Shown here: positions 8,471 to 17,277 of the stretch, piece by piece
Layout of the letters: each line of letters opens with the position of its first letter
Position numbering within the stretch: the stretch's first letter is position 1
Source: an uncultured Rhodospirillales bacterium
Lineage (GTDB): Bacteria > Pseudomonadota > Alphaproteobacteria > Reyranellales > Reyranellaceae
NCBI GenBank assembly: GCA_902825855.1
Contig: CADECW010000018.1
Location: 28,386 to 70,739, forward strand
Length of the DNA: 42,354 nucleotides
Direction: 5' to 3'
The notes under the pieces: generated by a model
Databases searched by the model: none
What the model saw: the letters and a program-made list of their open reading frames with translations, nothing else
Told to the model about the DNA's origin: nothing
Program-made: the position numbers and the translations under genes

Positions 8471-8648
8471 CAAAATCCGCGGTCGAAGCCCAGGTGCGCC
8501 GCCCCACTCTCCTATATTAGATCAGTCCATTGATTACATTCGATATTTTGCATAGCGACAGGGGTTCGCGTGTCCCGCCCATTATGGCATAGTCCGGCCG
8601 AATACACCGGTCGGGGCAGAAAGCGCTTCGGCAAGGGGAGATGCTCGT
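8471..8648. promoter_or_regulatory. divergent intergenic promoter region
   Basis: 178 bases separate the divergent ABC protein and glycosyltransferase starts. Positions 8511-8560 are strikingly AT-rich against the GC-rich surroundings. Candidates are a minus-strand -10 (TAATAT, complement of ATATTA near 8513-8518) and a plus-strand -35-like TTGATT near 8530. Neither has a convincing partner hexamer, so only the region is called. Confidence 0.4.
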
Positions 8649-9923
8649 ATGCCTAACAGCCGGTCCAAGCGCGTGCTGCTGTACAGCCACGACTCCTTCG
8701 GCCTCGGCCACGTGAGCCGATGCCGCACCATCGCCAACGCCCTGGTCGCGGCCGATCCCAACGTTTCGGTTCTCATCCTGTCAGGCTCGCCGGTGATCGG
8801 GTCCTATGAGTTTCGTTCGGGTATCGACTTCGTGCGCATCCCGGGCGTGATCAAGCTGATCGACGGCGACTACGACTCGGCCAACCTCAGGGTTGGCGTC
8901 GAGCATACGCTTGAAATGCGGACCCGGATCATCCGCGATACCGCGGACATCTACCGGCCCGACCTGTTCATCGTCGACAAGGAGCCGACCGGCCTGCGTG
9001 GCGAGGTCGTGCCGGCGCTGCGGCTGCTGAAGGAGCTCGGCACGCCGCTGGTGCTGGGCCTGCGCGACGTCATGGACGATCCCGCCGCACTCGCTGCCGA
9101 ATGGGATCGCAAGAACGTCGTTCCGGCTCTGCGCGACCTGTACGACGAGGTCTGGATCTACGGCCTGCCGCAAATCAACAAGCCGCTGACCGGCATCGAA
9201 GTGCCGCCTTCGGTGCGCCACAAGATGGTCTATACCGGCTACCTGCGTCGCGATCTGCCGCTGCATACCGACGCGCCGCACGAGATGGAGGAGATCGACG
9301 GACCCTTCATCCTGGTGACGGCGGGCGGCGGTGGCGACGGCGCCGACCTGATCGACTGGGTGCTGGCCGCCTATGAGAGCGATCCCAACATTCCTTACGG
9401 CGCGGTGATCGTGTTCGGACCGTTCATGTCGGCCGCCGAGCGCGAGGCCTTCAAGGACCGGGCGGGCAAGTTCAGGAACATCCGCACCCTCACCTTCACC
9501 AACAATCTCGGCGCGCTGATGCAGCGTGCGGCAGGTGTCGTGGCGATGGGCGGCTACAATACCTTCTGCGAGATCTTGTCCTTCGACAAGAAGGCGATCA
9601 TCGTGCCGCGCACCAGGCCGCGCCTGGAGCAGTTCATCCGCGCCCGCGCCGCGCGCAATGTCGGCCTCATCGAGATGCTAGATGCCGATCGCGGCCGCGA
9701 TCCGCATGCCATGGCGACTGCACTGCGCCAGCTGCCGCAGCAGGGCTTGCCGAGCGACGTCGTGGTGCCTGGCCTGCTCGACGGGCTTCCCAATGTCTGG
9801 CGCCTTGTCGCCAAGCAACTCGCCCATCCTCATCGCGGGCCCGCGCCGCTCGAGGCGATGTGGAGCGCCGAGCCGGATCCGGCCGCACCCCCGATCGTGC
9901 CTCCGGCGCGCGCCAGGACCTGA
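8649..9923 (+). CDS. MurG-like (GT-B fold) glycosyltransferase family protein
   Basis: 424 aa. The N-terminal LLYSHDSFGLGHVSRCRTIANAL (about residues 9-31, GxGHxxR) is the acceptor-side glycine loop of the GT28/MurG type. The C-terminal half has VTAGGGGDG (about residues 221-229) and the nucleotide-sugar region VVAMGGYNTFCEILSFDKKAIIVPR with LEQFIRA, all typical of GT-B enzymes using UDP-sugars. GGGGAG lies eight bases before ATG 8649. It is the first gene of a six-gene glycan operon, with a second MurG-like copy at 12903. No membrane segment is visible, so it probably acts at the cytoplasmic face of the inner membrane. Donor and acceptor are unknown. Confidence 0.8.
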   Translation: MPNSRSKRVLLYSHDSFGLGHVSRCRTIANALVAADPNVSVLILSGSPVIGSYEFRSGIDFVRIPGVIKLIDGDYDSANLRVGVEHTLEMRTRIIRDTADIYRPDLFIVDKEPTGLRGEVVPALRLLKELGTPLVLGLRDVMDDPAALAAEWDRKNVVPALRDLYDEVWIYGLPQINKPLTGIEVPPSVRHKMVYTGYLRRDLPLHTDAPHEMEEIDGPFILVTAGGGGDGADLIDWVLAAYESDPNIPYGAVIVFGPFMSAAEREAFKDRAGKFRNIRTLTFTNNLGALMQRAAGVVAMGGYNTFCEILSFDKKAIIVPRTRPRLEQFIRARAARNVGLIEMLDADRGRDPHAMATALRQLPQQGLPSDVVVPGLLDGLPNVWRLVAKQLAHPHRGPAPLEAMWSAEPDPAAPPIVPPARART

Positions 9924-9937
9924 ACCCCGGAACTTTC

Positions 9938-11203
9938 ATGCTTTCGCCAATCGACGCGCGTGTCGCGGTCGTACTCAAGGGCTGGCCGCGCCTGTCCGAG
10001 ACCTTCATCGCCCAGGAGATCGCCGGTCTCGAGGCGCGCGGCGTGGCGCTGGAGATCTGGTCGCTGCGCCGACCGGGCGACAGGCACCGCCACCCCGTGC
10101 ATGATCGCGTGCAGGGCCGCGTGGTCTATCTGCCGGAGTATCTGAAGGACGAACCGCGCCGTGTCTGGAAGGGCTGGCTGAAGGCGCGGCGCCTGCCCGG
10201 CTATGCGACGGCCCGCGCGCGGTTGCTGGCGGATCTGCGGCGCGATCCTTCGGCCAACCGGCTGCGCCGCTGGGGACAGGCGCTGGTGCTGGCGGCCGAA
10301 CTGCCCTCCAGTATCGATCGGCTGTACGCCCATTTCCTGCATACGCCGTCGTCGGTGACGCGCTATGCCGCCTTGATGCGCGGCCTGCCCTGGAGCGTGT
10401 CGGCCCACGCCAAGGACATCTGGACCAGTGCGCCCTGGGAGGCGGCGGAAAAGCTCGCCGACTGCGCCTGGGCCGTGACCTGCACCAACATGGGCGCCGA
10501 GCGCCTGCGCGCCCTGGCACCACGGCCGGACAAGGTGAACCTCATCTATCACGGCCTCGACTTCGCCCACCTGCCGGCGCCGGCGTCGCTCGGAGCGCGG
10601 CGCGACGGCAGCGATGTCGCCGATCCCGTCGTCATCCTGTCGATCGGCCGCAAGGTCGAGAAGAAGGGGTTCGGCGATCTCCTGGATGCGCTGGCGCTGT
10701 TGCCCAAGACGCTGCACTGGCGCTTCGAGCATATCGGCGCCGGCGAGCTCGGCGATCGCCTGAAGGCACAGGCCGAGCGACTGGGCATCGCCGAGCGCTG
10801 CACCTGGCTCGGCGCCCAGCCGCAGAAGCAGGTGTTTGCTGCCCTGGCGCGTGCCGACCTGTTCGTGCTCGCCAGCAAGAAGGCGGCCGACGGCGACCAG
10901 GACGGCTTGCCCAATGTGCTGATGGAGGCGGCCCATCAAGGCCTGGCCATCGTCTCGACGCGGGCTGCCGCGATCGGCGAGTTCATCGAGGATGGCGACA
11001 ACGGCCTGCTGGCGCCGCCCGGCGAGCCGGAGTCGCTGGCCGCCGCGCTCGCACGCATGATTGCCCATCCCGACCTGCGCCAGAAGCTCGCGCACCGCGC
11101 CGCCGAGGTCGTGCGCACGCGCTTCTCGTTCGACGCGGGCGTCGACTGGATCGCCTCGGCACTGGGCCAGGGCGTCCGGGCAGAGGCACGCGCTGCGGAG
11201 TGA
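9938..11203 (+). CDS. glycosyltransferase family 4 protein
   Basis: 421 aa from ATG 9938, 14 bases after the previous stop. Opening VAVVLKGWPRLSETFIAQEI is typical of WcaL/AmsK-like colanic-acid-type transferases. The nucleotide-binding half contains ILSIGRKVEKKGFGDLLDAL, the acidic-loop segment ADLFVLASKKAADGDQDGLPNVLMEA and GLAIVSTRAAAIGEFI. It probably transfers a sugar from a nucleotide donor to a lipid-linked or extracellular glycan precursor in the cytoplasm. It lies between a MurG-like and a second GT4-like gene in one operon. Confidence 0.86.
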   Translation: MLSPIDARVAVVLKGWPRLSETFIAQEIAGLEARGVALEIWSLRRPGDRHRHPVHDRVQGRVVYLPEYLKDEPRRVWKGWLKARRLPGYATARARLLADLRRDPSANRLRRWGQALVLAAELPSSIDRLYAHFLHTPSSVTRYAALMRGLPWSVSAHAKDIWTSAPWEAAEKLADCAWAVTCTNMGAERLRALAPRPDKVNLIYHGLDFAHLPAPASLGARRDGSDVADPVVILSIGRKVEKKGFGDLLDALALLPKTLHWRFEHIGAGELGDRLKAQAERLGIAERCTWLGAQPQKQVFAALARADLFVLASKKAADGDQDGLPNVLMEAAHQGLAIVSTRAAAIGEFIEDGDNGLLAPPGEPESLAAALARMIAHPDLRQKLAHRAAEVVRTRFSFDAGVDWIASALGQGVRAEARAAE

Positions 11204-11206
11204 TTC

Positions 11207-12322
11207 ATGCGCGTGCTGTTGCACACGCCGCTCAAGCCGCCGGACAGTCCCATCCCTTCGGGCGACCGCGAGATGGCGCGCGGGCTCAGCCGCCTGCTGC
11301 GCCGGCTCGGTCATAGGATCGTGATGCCGGCGGCGAGCCGCGTCGCTCCGGGTGTGCCGGCGCCGCAGGACCATCTCGCGCTCGAACGGCGCGCGCGAAT
11401 GCGGGCGCAGAGACTGGTCGCGAGCTGGCGTGGCCTGCCCGCAGGCCACCCCGAGCGCTTCGATATTTGGCTTACCTATCATTGTTACTATCGCAAGCCC
11501 GACTGGCTGGGCCCGATCGTGACCCGCGCCCTCGGTGTGCCCTATGTGCTGGTCGAGGCCTCGCATGCGCCACGCCGAGCCCAGGGACCGACGCGGCTCG
11601 GCCATCGTGCCGTCGAGCGCGCGCTGGCCGCCGCCGACCTTGTGCTGACAGTCAATCCACGAGACGTCGCCGGCGTGAAGGCACGGCTGCGGCCGGGCGC
11701 ACACCAGGTCCGGCTGCCGCCTTTCATCGATACGCGACCGTTCACGCCGAGGCCGCGCGCCGTCAACGATCCGCCGCTGTTGCTGAGCGTCGGCATGATG
11801 CGTACGCGCGACAAGCTCGACTCCTATCGCGTTCTCGCCGACGCGCTCGGCCGCCTGAAGGACAGGCCCTGGTGCGCGCTGCTGGTCGGCGACGGGCCGG
11901 CGCGCAGCGAAGTCGAGGCGATGATGGCGCCGCTCAACGACGAGAGCGGCGGCGAGCGCGTGCGCTTTGCCGGCGCCGTAGCACACGCCGACCTGCCGTC
12001 CATCTATGCGTCGGCCGATCTTTACCTGTGGCCCGCCATCAACGAAGCCTATGGCATGGCCTTCCTCGAAGCCCAGGCTGCGGGGCTGCCCGTCGTCGCC
12101 GGCCGCACCGGCGGCGTGCCGGCGGTCGTCGCCGACGGCATCACGGGCGTGCTGACGCCGATCGGCGACGCCGCCGCTTTCGCCAAGGCGACCGTCCGGC
12201 TGCTCGAGGATTCCAGGGAGCGCGCACGGCTTGCCAAGGCCGCACGTGCGCGCGTCAACGCCCGCCATGACGAGCGCGCCGCGGCCCATGTCCTGGCCGC
12301 GGCCTTGAGGCTGCTGAGATGA
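11207..12322 (+). CDS. glycosyltransferase family 4-like protein
   Basis: 371 aa, starting 3 bases after the preceding stop. The opening MRVLLHTPLKPPDSPIPSGD resembles GT-B acceptor domains. The C-terminal donor half has LLSVGMMRTRDKLDSYRVLADAL, the retaining-GT EX7E motif in INEAYGMAFLEAQAAGLPVVAG, and GGVPAVVADGITGVL. Its stop overlaps the next start by 4 bases (ATGA), so translation is coupled to the histidine phosphatase. Substrates are not deducible. Confidence 0.85.
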   Translation: MRVLLHTPLKPPDSPIPSGDREMARGLSRLLRRLGHRIVMPAASRVAPGVPAPQDHLALERRARMRAQRLVASWRGLPAGHPERFDIWLTYHCYYRKPDWLGPIVTRALGVPYVLVEASHAPRRAQGPTRLGHRAVERALAAADLVLTVNPRDVAGVKARLRPGAHQVRLPPFIDTRPFTPRPRAVNDPPLLLSVGMMRTRDKLDSYRVLADALGRLKDRPWCALLVGDGPARSEVEAMMAPLNDESGGERVRFAGAVAHADLPSIYASADLYLWPAINEAYGMAFLEAQAAGLPVVAGRTGGVPAVVADGITGVLTPIGDAAAFAKATVRLLEDSRERARLAKAARARVNARHDERAAAHVLAAALRLLR

Positions 12323-12906
12323 GCGTGCCCTTCGCTGTCCTGCGCCACGCCAGCACCGATTGGAACGTCGAGCGACGCCTGCAGGGTCTCACCGACATCC
12401 CGCTCAATGCAGCGGGCGAAGCCGATGCGCGTACCTGGCGCCTGCCGACGCCGGCTGACGGCTGGAAGCGGCTCAGCAGCCCCTTGCAGCGCGCCCGGCG
12501 CACCGCCGAGCTGCTGCAGCCGTCGGCGCCGGTCGTCGTCGACTCGGCGCTTCGCGAAATGAGCTTCGGCACCTGGGAGGGCCACACCATCGCCGGGCTG
12601 CGCGAGACGGTCGGCGCGGCGTTCATCGCCGCCGAGAACAGGGGCTTGGACTTCCAGCCGCCCGGCGGGGAATCACCGCGCGCCGCGATGGCTCGCATCG
12701 GCCGCTGGGCCGCATCGCTCGCGGCCGGCGGGCAGCCCGTCGTCGCGGTGTCGCACAAGGCCACGATCCGCGCCCTGCTGGCGCTCGCCACCGGCTGGGA
12801 CATGACGGGCCGCCCGCCGTACAAGCTCGACTGGCGCTGCCTGCATTTCTTCTCCGCCCATCGCGACGGCCGCGTGTCACTCGACCGCCTCAACGTGCGG
12901 CTATGA
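12319..12906 (+). CDS. histidine phosphatase family protein
   Basis: 195 aa. The phosphoglycerate mutase/acid phosphatase signature is LRHASTDWN (catalytic His10), with SSPLQRARRTAELL, the general acid region REMSFGTWEG, and the second catalytic His in AVSHKATIRAL. Single-domain length fits CobC/PhoE-like phosphatases. It overlaps both neighbours by 4 bases inside a glycosyltransferase operon, so it may remove phosphate from a sugar or lipid-linked glycan intermediate rather than act in glycolysis or cobalamin synthesis; that is inference. Confidence 0.87.
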   Translation: MSVPFAVLRHASTDWNVERRLQGLTDIPLNAAGEADARTWRLPTPADGWKRLSSPLQRARRTAELLQPSAPVVVDSALREMSFGTWEGHTIAGLRETVGAAFIAAENRGLDFQPPGGESPRAAMARIGRWAASLAAGGQPVVAVSHKATIRALLALATGWDMTGRPPYKLDWRCLHFFSAHRDGRVSLDRLNVRL

Positions 12907-14036
12907 GCCGGGCCTTTTTCTACGTGCAGCATCTTCTGGGCATCGGCCATCTCCGGCGCGCCGCCGTCCTGGCGCGCGCTCTCGCGGGCAGTGGCTTCGA
13001 CGTGCTGCTGGTCTCTGGCGGTGCGCCGATCGCAGGCTTGTCGCTGGGTGGGGCGCGTTTCCACCAGCTGCCGCCGCTGCGCGCAGCCGATGCGAGCCTG
13101 CGCGATCTCGCCCGGCTCGATGGCGGTCCGGTCGACGACACCTTCCAGCGCCAGCGCACCGAGGCACTGCTCGGCCTGCTGCACGCCGAAGCGCCGGATG
13201 TCGTGCTCATCGAGCAGTTTCCCTTCGGCCGCACCCGATTGCGCTTCGAACTGCTGCCGCTCCTGGAGGCGGCATGCGGTCGGTCGAAGCGGCCGCTGAT
13301 CGCCTGCTCGGTGCGTGACGTGGTGCGGCGCGCCGGGCCCGAAAGGGTCGCCGAGGCGGTGGAACTCCTGGATCGTTTCGACGCCGTGCTGATCCATGGT
13401 GATCCTCGCCTCGTACCTTTCGAGAGAAGTTTTGCCGGCTGGGAGCGCATCAAGGAACGTGCCTTCTATACCGGCTACGTCTCGGAGCACGATTTGGCGC
13501 AGGGGATCGAGAGCGCCGAAGGCAAGGACGAAGTCGTCGTCTCGGTGGGCGGCGGCGCCGTCGGCGCGCCTTTGCTCCGCGCCGCCATCGCCGCGCGGCC
13601 AAGGACGGCGCTGGCCGAGCTGACCTGGCGGTTGCTGGTGGGCGAGAACCTGCCGGAGCGGGACCGCGGCGCGCTCGCCCGCGAGCCCGGCGTCATCGTC
13701 GAGCCAGCCCGGTCCGACTTCACGACGCTTCTGCGCAACGCCACGCTGTCGATTTCCCAGGCCGGCTACAACACGACCATCGAGGCCCTGTGCTGCGCCA
13801 ACCGCGCCGTGCTCGTGCCGTTTGCCAGCGACCGCGAGACCGAGCAGTCCGATCGCGCCCAGGCGCTGGCCGAGCGCGGCATGGTCGCCGTGGCGGCGGG
13901 TTCACCGTCGGCGCAGGGCCTGGCCGATGCCGTCGGTCGGGCGCTCGCTGGACCGTCCTTGAAGAGCTTTCCGCCGTGCGACGTCGATGGCGGACCGAAG
14001 ACCGCGGCCCTATTGCATAGCCGGTTGGCGAGATGA
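12903..14036 (+). CDS. second MurG-like glycosyltransferase family protein
   Basis: 377 aa. FYVQHLLGIGHLRRAAVLARAL near the N-terminus is the GxGHxxR-type loop. The C-terminal SVGGGAVG and the segment SISQAGYNTTIEALCCANRAVLVPFAS, then RETEQSDRAQAL, match the UDP-sugar site of GT28/MurG-like enzymes. It is a distant paralogue of the gene at 8649: same order of motifs but low overall identity by eye. ATGA overlaps join it to the phosphatase before it and the deacetylase after it. It probably works in the cytoplasm on a lipid-bound or soluble glycan acceptor. Confidence 0.8.
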   Translation: MSRAFFYVQHLLGIGHLRRAAVLARALAGSGFDVLLVSGGAPIAGLSLGGARFHQLPPLRAADASLRDLARLDGGPVDDTFQRQRTEALLGLLHAEAPDVVLIEQFPFGRTRLRFELLPLLEAACGRSKRPLIACSVRDVVRRAGPERVAEAVELLDRFDAVLIHGDPRLVPFERSFAGWERIKERAFYTGYVSEHDLAQGIESAEGKDEVVVSVGGGAVGAPLLRAAIAARPRTALAELTWRLLVGENLPERDRGALAREPGVIVEPARSDFTTLLRNATLSISQAGYNTTIEALCCANRAVLVPFASDRETEQSDRAQALAERGMVAVAAGSPSAQGLADAVGRALAGPSLKSFPPCDVDGGPKTAALLHSRLAR

Positions 14037-14800
14037 ACACCTGGACGGATCTATCCGACGAAGCGGAGCGCTGGTCGCAGGCCGGCCGCGCGGCCGACTT
14101 GTGGTGGCGCGACGACGATGCCGCCGATGTCGGGCCGGCGCTCGAGCGCTTGCTGGCGGTCCATCGCGACAGCGGCGTGCCCCTGGCGCTCGCCGTCGTG
14201 CCGGCGAAGGCGACCAAGGCGCTTGCCGACCGTTTGGTCGGCGAGCCGGGGGTCGATCTGCTGCAGCACGGTTACGCGCACGTCAATCACGCGGCATCCG
14301 GCGACAACAAGAAGATCGAGCTCGGCACCGAGCGGCCGGCAATGCTGGTGCTGGGAGAGCTGGGCACTGGCCGCATGGCGATGGAAGGGCTGTTCGGGAC
14401 GCGTCCTCTGCCGGTGATGGTGCCGCCCTGGAACCGTATCGCGCCGATCCTCGTACCGACCTTGCCAGAGATCGGTTTTGCCGGGCTCTCGACCTTCGGT
14501 GCACGCCGACGCGCACATCCGGTGAGGGGGCTTCTCGAGATCAACACCCACGTCGACTTGATCGACTGGAAGGGCGGTGGCGGCTTTGTCGGCGAGGCGG
14601 CTGCGTTAGGCGCGCTCGTTTCGTCACTGGCCCACGCACGCATATCTGGCGAACCCGTAGGGGTGCTCAGTCATCATCTTGCGATGGACGGCGGGGCGTG
14701 GGATTTCCTAAGGTTGGTGTGGGAAAAAGCACAGAAAATGCCCGGCCTTTGCGTGCGGGCAGCCAATGAATTGTTCGAAACGGGGGAGAACCGCGGTTGA
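14033..14800 (+). CDS. polysaccharide deacetylase-like (CE4) protein
   Basis: 255 aa. CE4 elements are present in diverged form: an Asp-rich WWRDDDAAD (about 24-32), the metal-binding HGYAHVNH (His-x3-His pattern), MVPPWNRI in place of RxPPW, and LSHHLAMD near the C-terminus. No signal peptide is visible, unlike secreted peptidoglycan deacetylases, so it may deacetylate a nucleotide sugar or lipid-linked glycan inside the cell. It ends the glycan operon and overlaps the next gene by four bases (TTGA). Confidence 0.78.
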   Translation: MNTWTDLSDEAERWSQAGRAADLWWRDDDAADVGPALERLLAVHRDSGVPLALAVVPAKATKALADRLVGEPGVDLLQHGYAHVNHAASGDNKKIELGTERPAMLVLGELGTGRMAMEGLFGTRPLPVMVPPWNRIAPILVPTLPEIGFAGLSTFGARRRAHPVRGLLEINTHVDLIDWKGGGGFVGEAAALGALVSSLAHARISGEPVGVLSHHLAMDGGAWDFLRLVWEKAQKMPGLCVRAANELFETGENRG

Positions 14801-15303
14801 ATCCAGCCGATTTGCGCTATCCGCGTCAGACCCTGCTGGCCGACTACGGGCGCGCCACGGCGGGAGTGCTGCTGTGCGGCGCGCCGCTGCTGCTGCTCGA
14901 CGTCAATCGCTGGCTGGCGCTGATCCTGCTGCTGGGCTTCCTGCTGTTCGCCGTATTCCTGGGACGCACCGCCTTGCGCCATCATACGCGCTACGTGCTG
15001 GGCCCCGACACGCTGTGCGCCGACGGCCCTGCCGGTACCGTGGTGGAATGGGACCGGATCGACCGGCTGAAGCTCAGCTACTTCTCGACCAAGCGCGATC
15101 GCAGCGACGGCTGGATGCAGCTCGGCGTCGGCTCGGCAGGCGGCCGCATGATCAAGCTCGATTCCTCGCTCGATGGCTTCCATGATGTCGTCGAGCGCGC
15201 GGCGCGCGCCGCCGAGACGACGGGCCTGCCATTGAGCGAGACGACACGGGCCAATCTCAAGGCGATGGGCATCTCGGTGGCGGGCCAGGAAGAGAAAGTA
15301 TGA
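14797..15303 (+). CDS. small membrane protein with PH-like C-terminal region, function unknown
   Basis: 168 aa, read from a TTG start overlapping the previous stop; the very strong GGGGGAGAA (14782-14790) supports this start. Two adjacent membrane segments (about residues 23-56) are followed by a soluble beta-rich part (YVLGPDTLCADGPAGTVVEWDRIDRLKL...) resembling bacterial PH-like domains of membrane proteins. I do not recognise a specific family. It links the glycan operon to the ABC importer genes by overlaps at both ends. The ribosome site is an exact 9-base complement of a motif repeated in the non-coding region upstream of ccmA. Confidence 0.72.
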   Translation: MNPADLRYPRQTLLADYGRATAGVLLCGAPLLLLDVNRWLALILLLGFLLFAVFLGRTALRHHTRYVLGPDTLCADGPAGTVVEWDRIDRLKLSYFSTKRDRSDGWMQLGVGSAGGRMIKLDSSLDGFHDVVERAARAAETTGLPLSETTRANLKAMGISVAGQEEKV

Positions 15304-17276
15304 AAGAGCTGCTGCGCGTCGAGAATCTCACCGTCGACTTCGGAGTGCACGAGGGCACGTTGCGGGCCGTCGATCACGTCTCGTTCAGCCTGCCGCCCGG
15401 CGGCACGCTGGCGCTGGTGGGCGAATCGGGCTCGGGCAAGTCGGTGTGCAGCCAGGCCATCATGGGCCTGTTGCCGCGCACGGCGACGATCTCCTCGGGC
15501 GCCATCCTGTTCAACGATCCGCGAAACGGTGCCCAACCGGTCGACATCGCCAGGCTCGATCGCGCGGGGCCGCAGATGCGCATGATTCGCGGCGGCGCCG
15601 TCTCCATCATCTTCCAGGAGCCGATGACATCGCTGTCGGCGCTGCACACGGTGGGCGACCAGATCGGCGAGGCGGTCGAGCTTCATGGTGGCGGCGGCCA
15701 TTTCAGCAACATCCATTCGCTCGGTGACCAGATCAGCGAGGCCGCCAAGCTCGCCGGCCGCAAGCTCAGCCGCACCGAGATCGAGACGCTGACCGTCGAA
15801 ATGCTGCGCATGGTCGGCTTCCCCGATCCGAAGCGGGCGCTGCGCACCTATCCTTTCGAGTTGTCGGGCGGCCTGCGCCAGCGCGCCATGATCGCCATGG
15901 CCCTGGTCTGCCGGCCGGCGCTGCTGATCGCCGATGAGCCGACGACGGCGCTCGACGTCACCATCCAGGCGCAGATCCTGCGCCTTATCAAGGACCTTCA
16001 GGCCGAGCTCGGCATGGCGCTCCTGATGATCACCCACGATCTCGGCGTAGTCGCCAACGTCGCCGACGACGTCGTCGTGATGTATCGCGGCAAGGTCGTC
16101 GAATCCGGCGACCTGCGCGACATCTTCCGCGATCCCCAGCATCCCTACCTGAAGGCGCTGCTGCACGCGGTGCCGCGCTTCGACATGACGCCCGGCGAGC
16201 GGCTGGTGCCGATCCGCGAGATCACCGCGGCCACCGGGCACCTGCTGAAGGAGAAGGCGGTCTCCAAGCCGACCGCGACCTTCAATCCCGAAGCGCCGGT
16301 CCTCAAGGTCCGCCACCTCTCCAAGACCTTCAAGATCCGCAAGGCCGACACGTTGTTCGAGCAGCTGACCGGCGGCGGCACGACGCGCACCGTCCGCGCC
16401 GTCAACGACGTGAGCTTCGACGTCGAGCGCAATGAATGCCTCGGCCTGGTCGGCGAATCGGGCTGCGGCAAGACCACCCTCAGCAAGATACTGATGCGCG
16501 GCATTTCGGCGGATCCCAACGAAGGCACCGGCCGCGTCGTGTTCGACGACTGGGGCCGCAAGATCGACGTGCTGTCGCTCGAGGGCGCCGAGCTCGACCG
16601 CTTTCGCACCAAACTGCAGTTCATCTTCCAGGATCCGTTCGGCTCGCTCAATCCGCGCATGACGGTCTATGACATCCTGGTCGAGCCTCTGGTCATCCAT
16701 AAGATCGGTGACGACGCCTATCGCCGCGAAATGGTGAGCGAGCTGATGGAGATGGTCGGCCTCGACCGCCGGCATCTCAGCCGCTATCCGCACTCCTTCT
16801 CGGGCGGACAGCGCCAGAGGATCGGCATCGCCCGCGCGCTGGCGCTCAGGCCCGACATGGTGATCTGCGACGAGCCGGTGTCGGCCCTCGACGTGTCGAT
16901 CCAGGCGCAGATCCTCAATCTGCTAAAGGACCTGCAGAAGCAGCTCGGCCTCACCTACATGTTCATCTCGCACAATCTCGCGGTAGTCGACTACATCGCC
17001 GACCGCATCGCCGTGATGTGCGCCGGCCGCCTGGTCGAGATGGCGCCGGCGGGCGAGCTGTTCCGCAATCCGCTGCATCCCTACACCAAGGCGCTGCTCT
17101 CGGCGGTGCCCATGCCCGATCCCGACGCCCGCCTCGACCTCGGTGCGCTGATGGAAGGCAAGGCCTCCGACCCGAGCGCCTGGCCCGAGCCGTTCCGCGA
17201 CGATCCCACCAGCCAGGTGCTGTGGACGGAGACCTCGCCCGGCCACTACGTCCGTGTCGCGCGGGGAGGACCCTAG
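15300..17276 (+). CDS. peptide-type ABC importer, fused double ATP-binding subunit
   Basis: 658 aa with two complete nucleotide-binding domains, equivalent to DppD plus DppF (YejF-like). Domain 1: Walker [14 protein letters not shown], signature [10 protein letters not shown], Walker [13 protein letters not shown]. Domain 2: [35 protein letters not shown]. Both have the ITHDLG/ISHNLA H-loop and the oligopeptide-type C-terminal extension ([25 protein letters not shown]). Domain 1 carries an extra segment after the Q-loop ([21 protein letters not shown]), partly repeating GDQIxEA. It energises the two permeases encoded immediately downstream. No substrate-binding protein gene is nearby, so the substrate is unknown. 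Confidence 0.92.
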   Translation: MKELLRVENLTVDFGVHEGTLRAVDHVSFSLPPGGTLALVGESGSGKSVCSQAIMGLLPRTATISSGAILFNDPRNGAQPVDIARLDRAGPQMRMIRGGAVSIIFQEPMTSLSALHTVGDQIGEAVELHGGGGHFSNIHSLGDQISEAAKLAGRKLSRTEIETLTVEMLRMVGFPDPKRALRTYPFELSGGLRQRAMIAMALVCRPALLIADEPTTALDVTIQAQILRLIKDLQAELGMALLMITHDLGVVANVADDVVVMYRGKVVESGDLRDIFRDPQHPYLKALLHAVPRFDMTPGERLVPIREITAATGHLLKEKAVSKPTATFNPEAPVLKVRHLSKTFKIRKADTLFEQLTGGGTTRTVRAVNDVSFDVERNECLGLVGESGCGKTTLSKILMRGISADPNEGTGRVVFDDWGRKIDVLSLEGAELDRFRTKLQFIFQDPFGSLNPRMTVYDILVEPLVIHKIGDDAYRREMVSELMEMVGLDRRHLSRYPHSFSGGQRQRIGIARALALRPDMVICDEPVSALDVSIQAQILNLLKDLQKQLGLTYMFISHNLAVVDYIADRIAVMCAGRLVEMAPAGELFRNPLHPYTKALLSAVPMPDPDARLDLGALMEGKASDPSAWPEPFRDDPTSQVLWTETSPGHYVRVARGGP

Positions 17277-17277
17277 C

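Noticed and set aside
5834..8533. Long plus-strand open frame antisense to the ABC protein gene
   Set aside because: It is low-complexity, rich in Arg/His/Asp/Gln, without domains; it is a GC-rich shadow of the real minus-strand gene.
9830..12289. Long minus-strand open frame across the glycosyltransferase genes
   Set aside because: It mirrors three well-supported plus-strand genes and has shadow-like composition.
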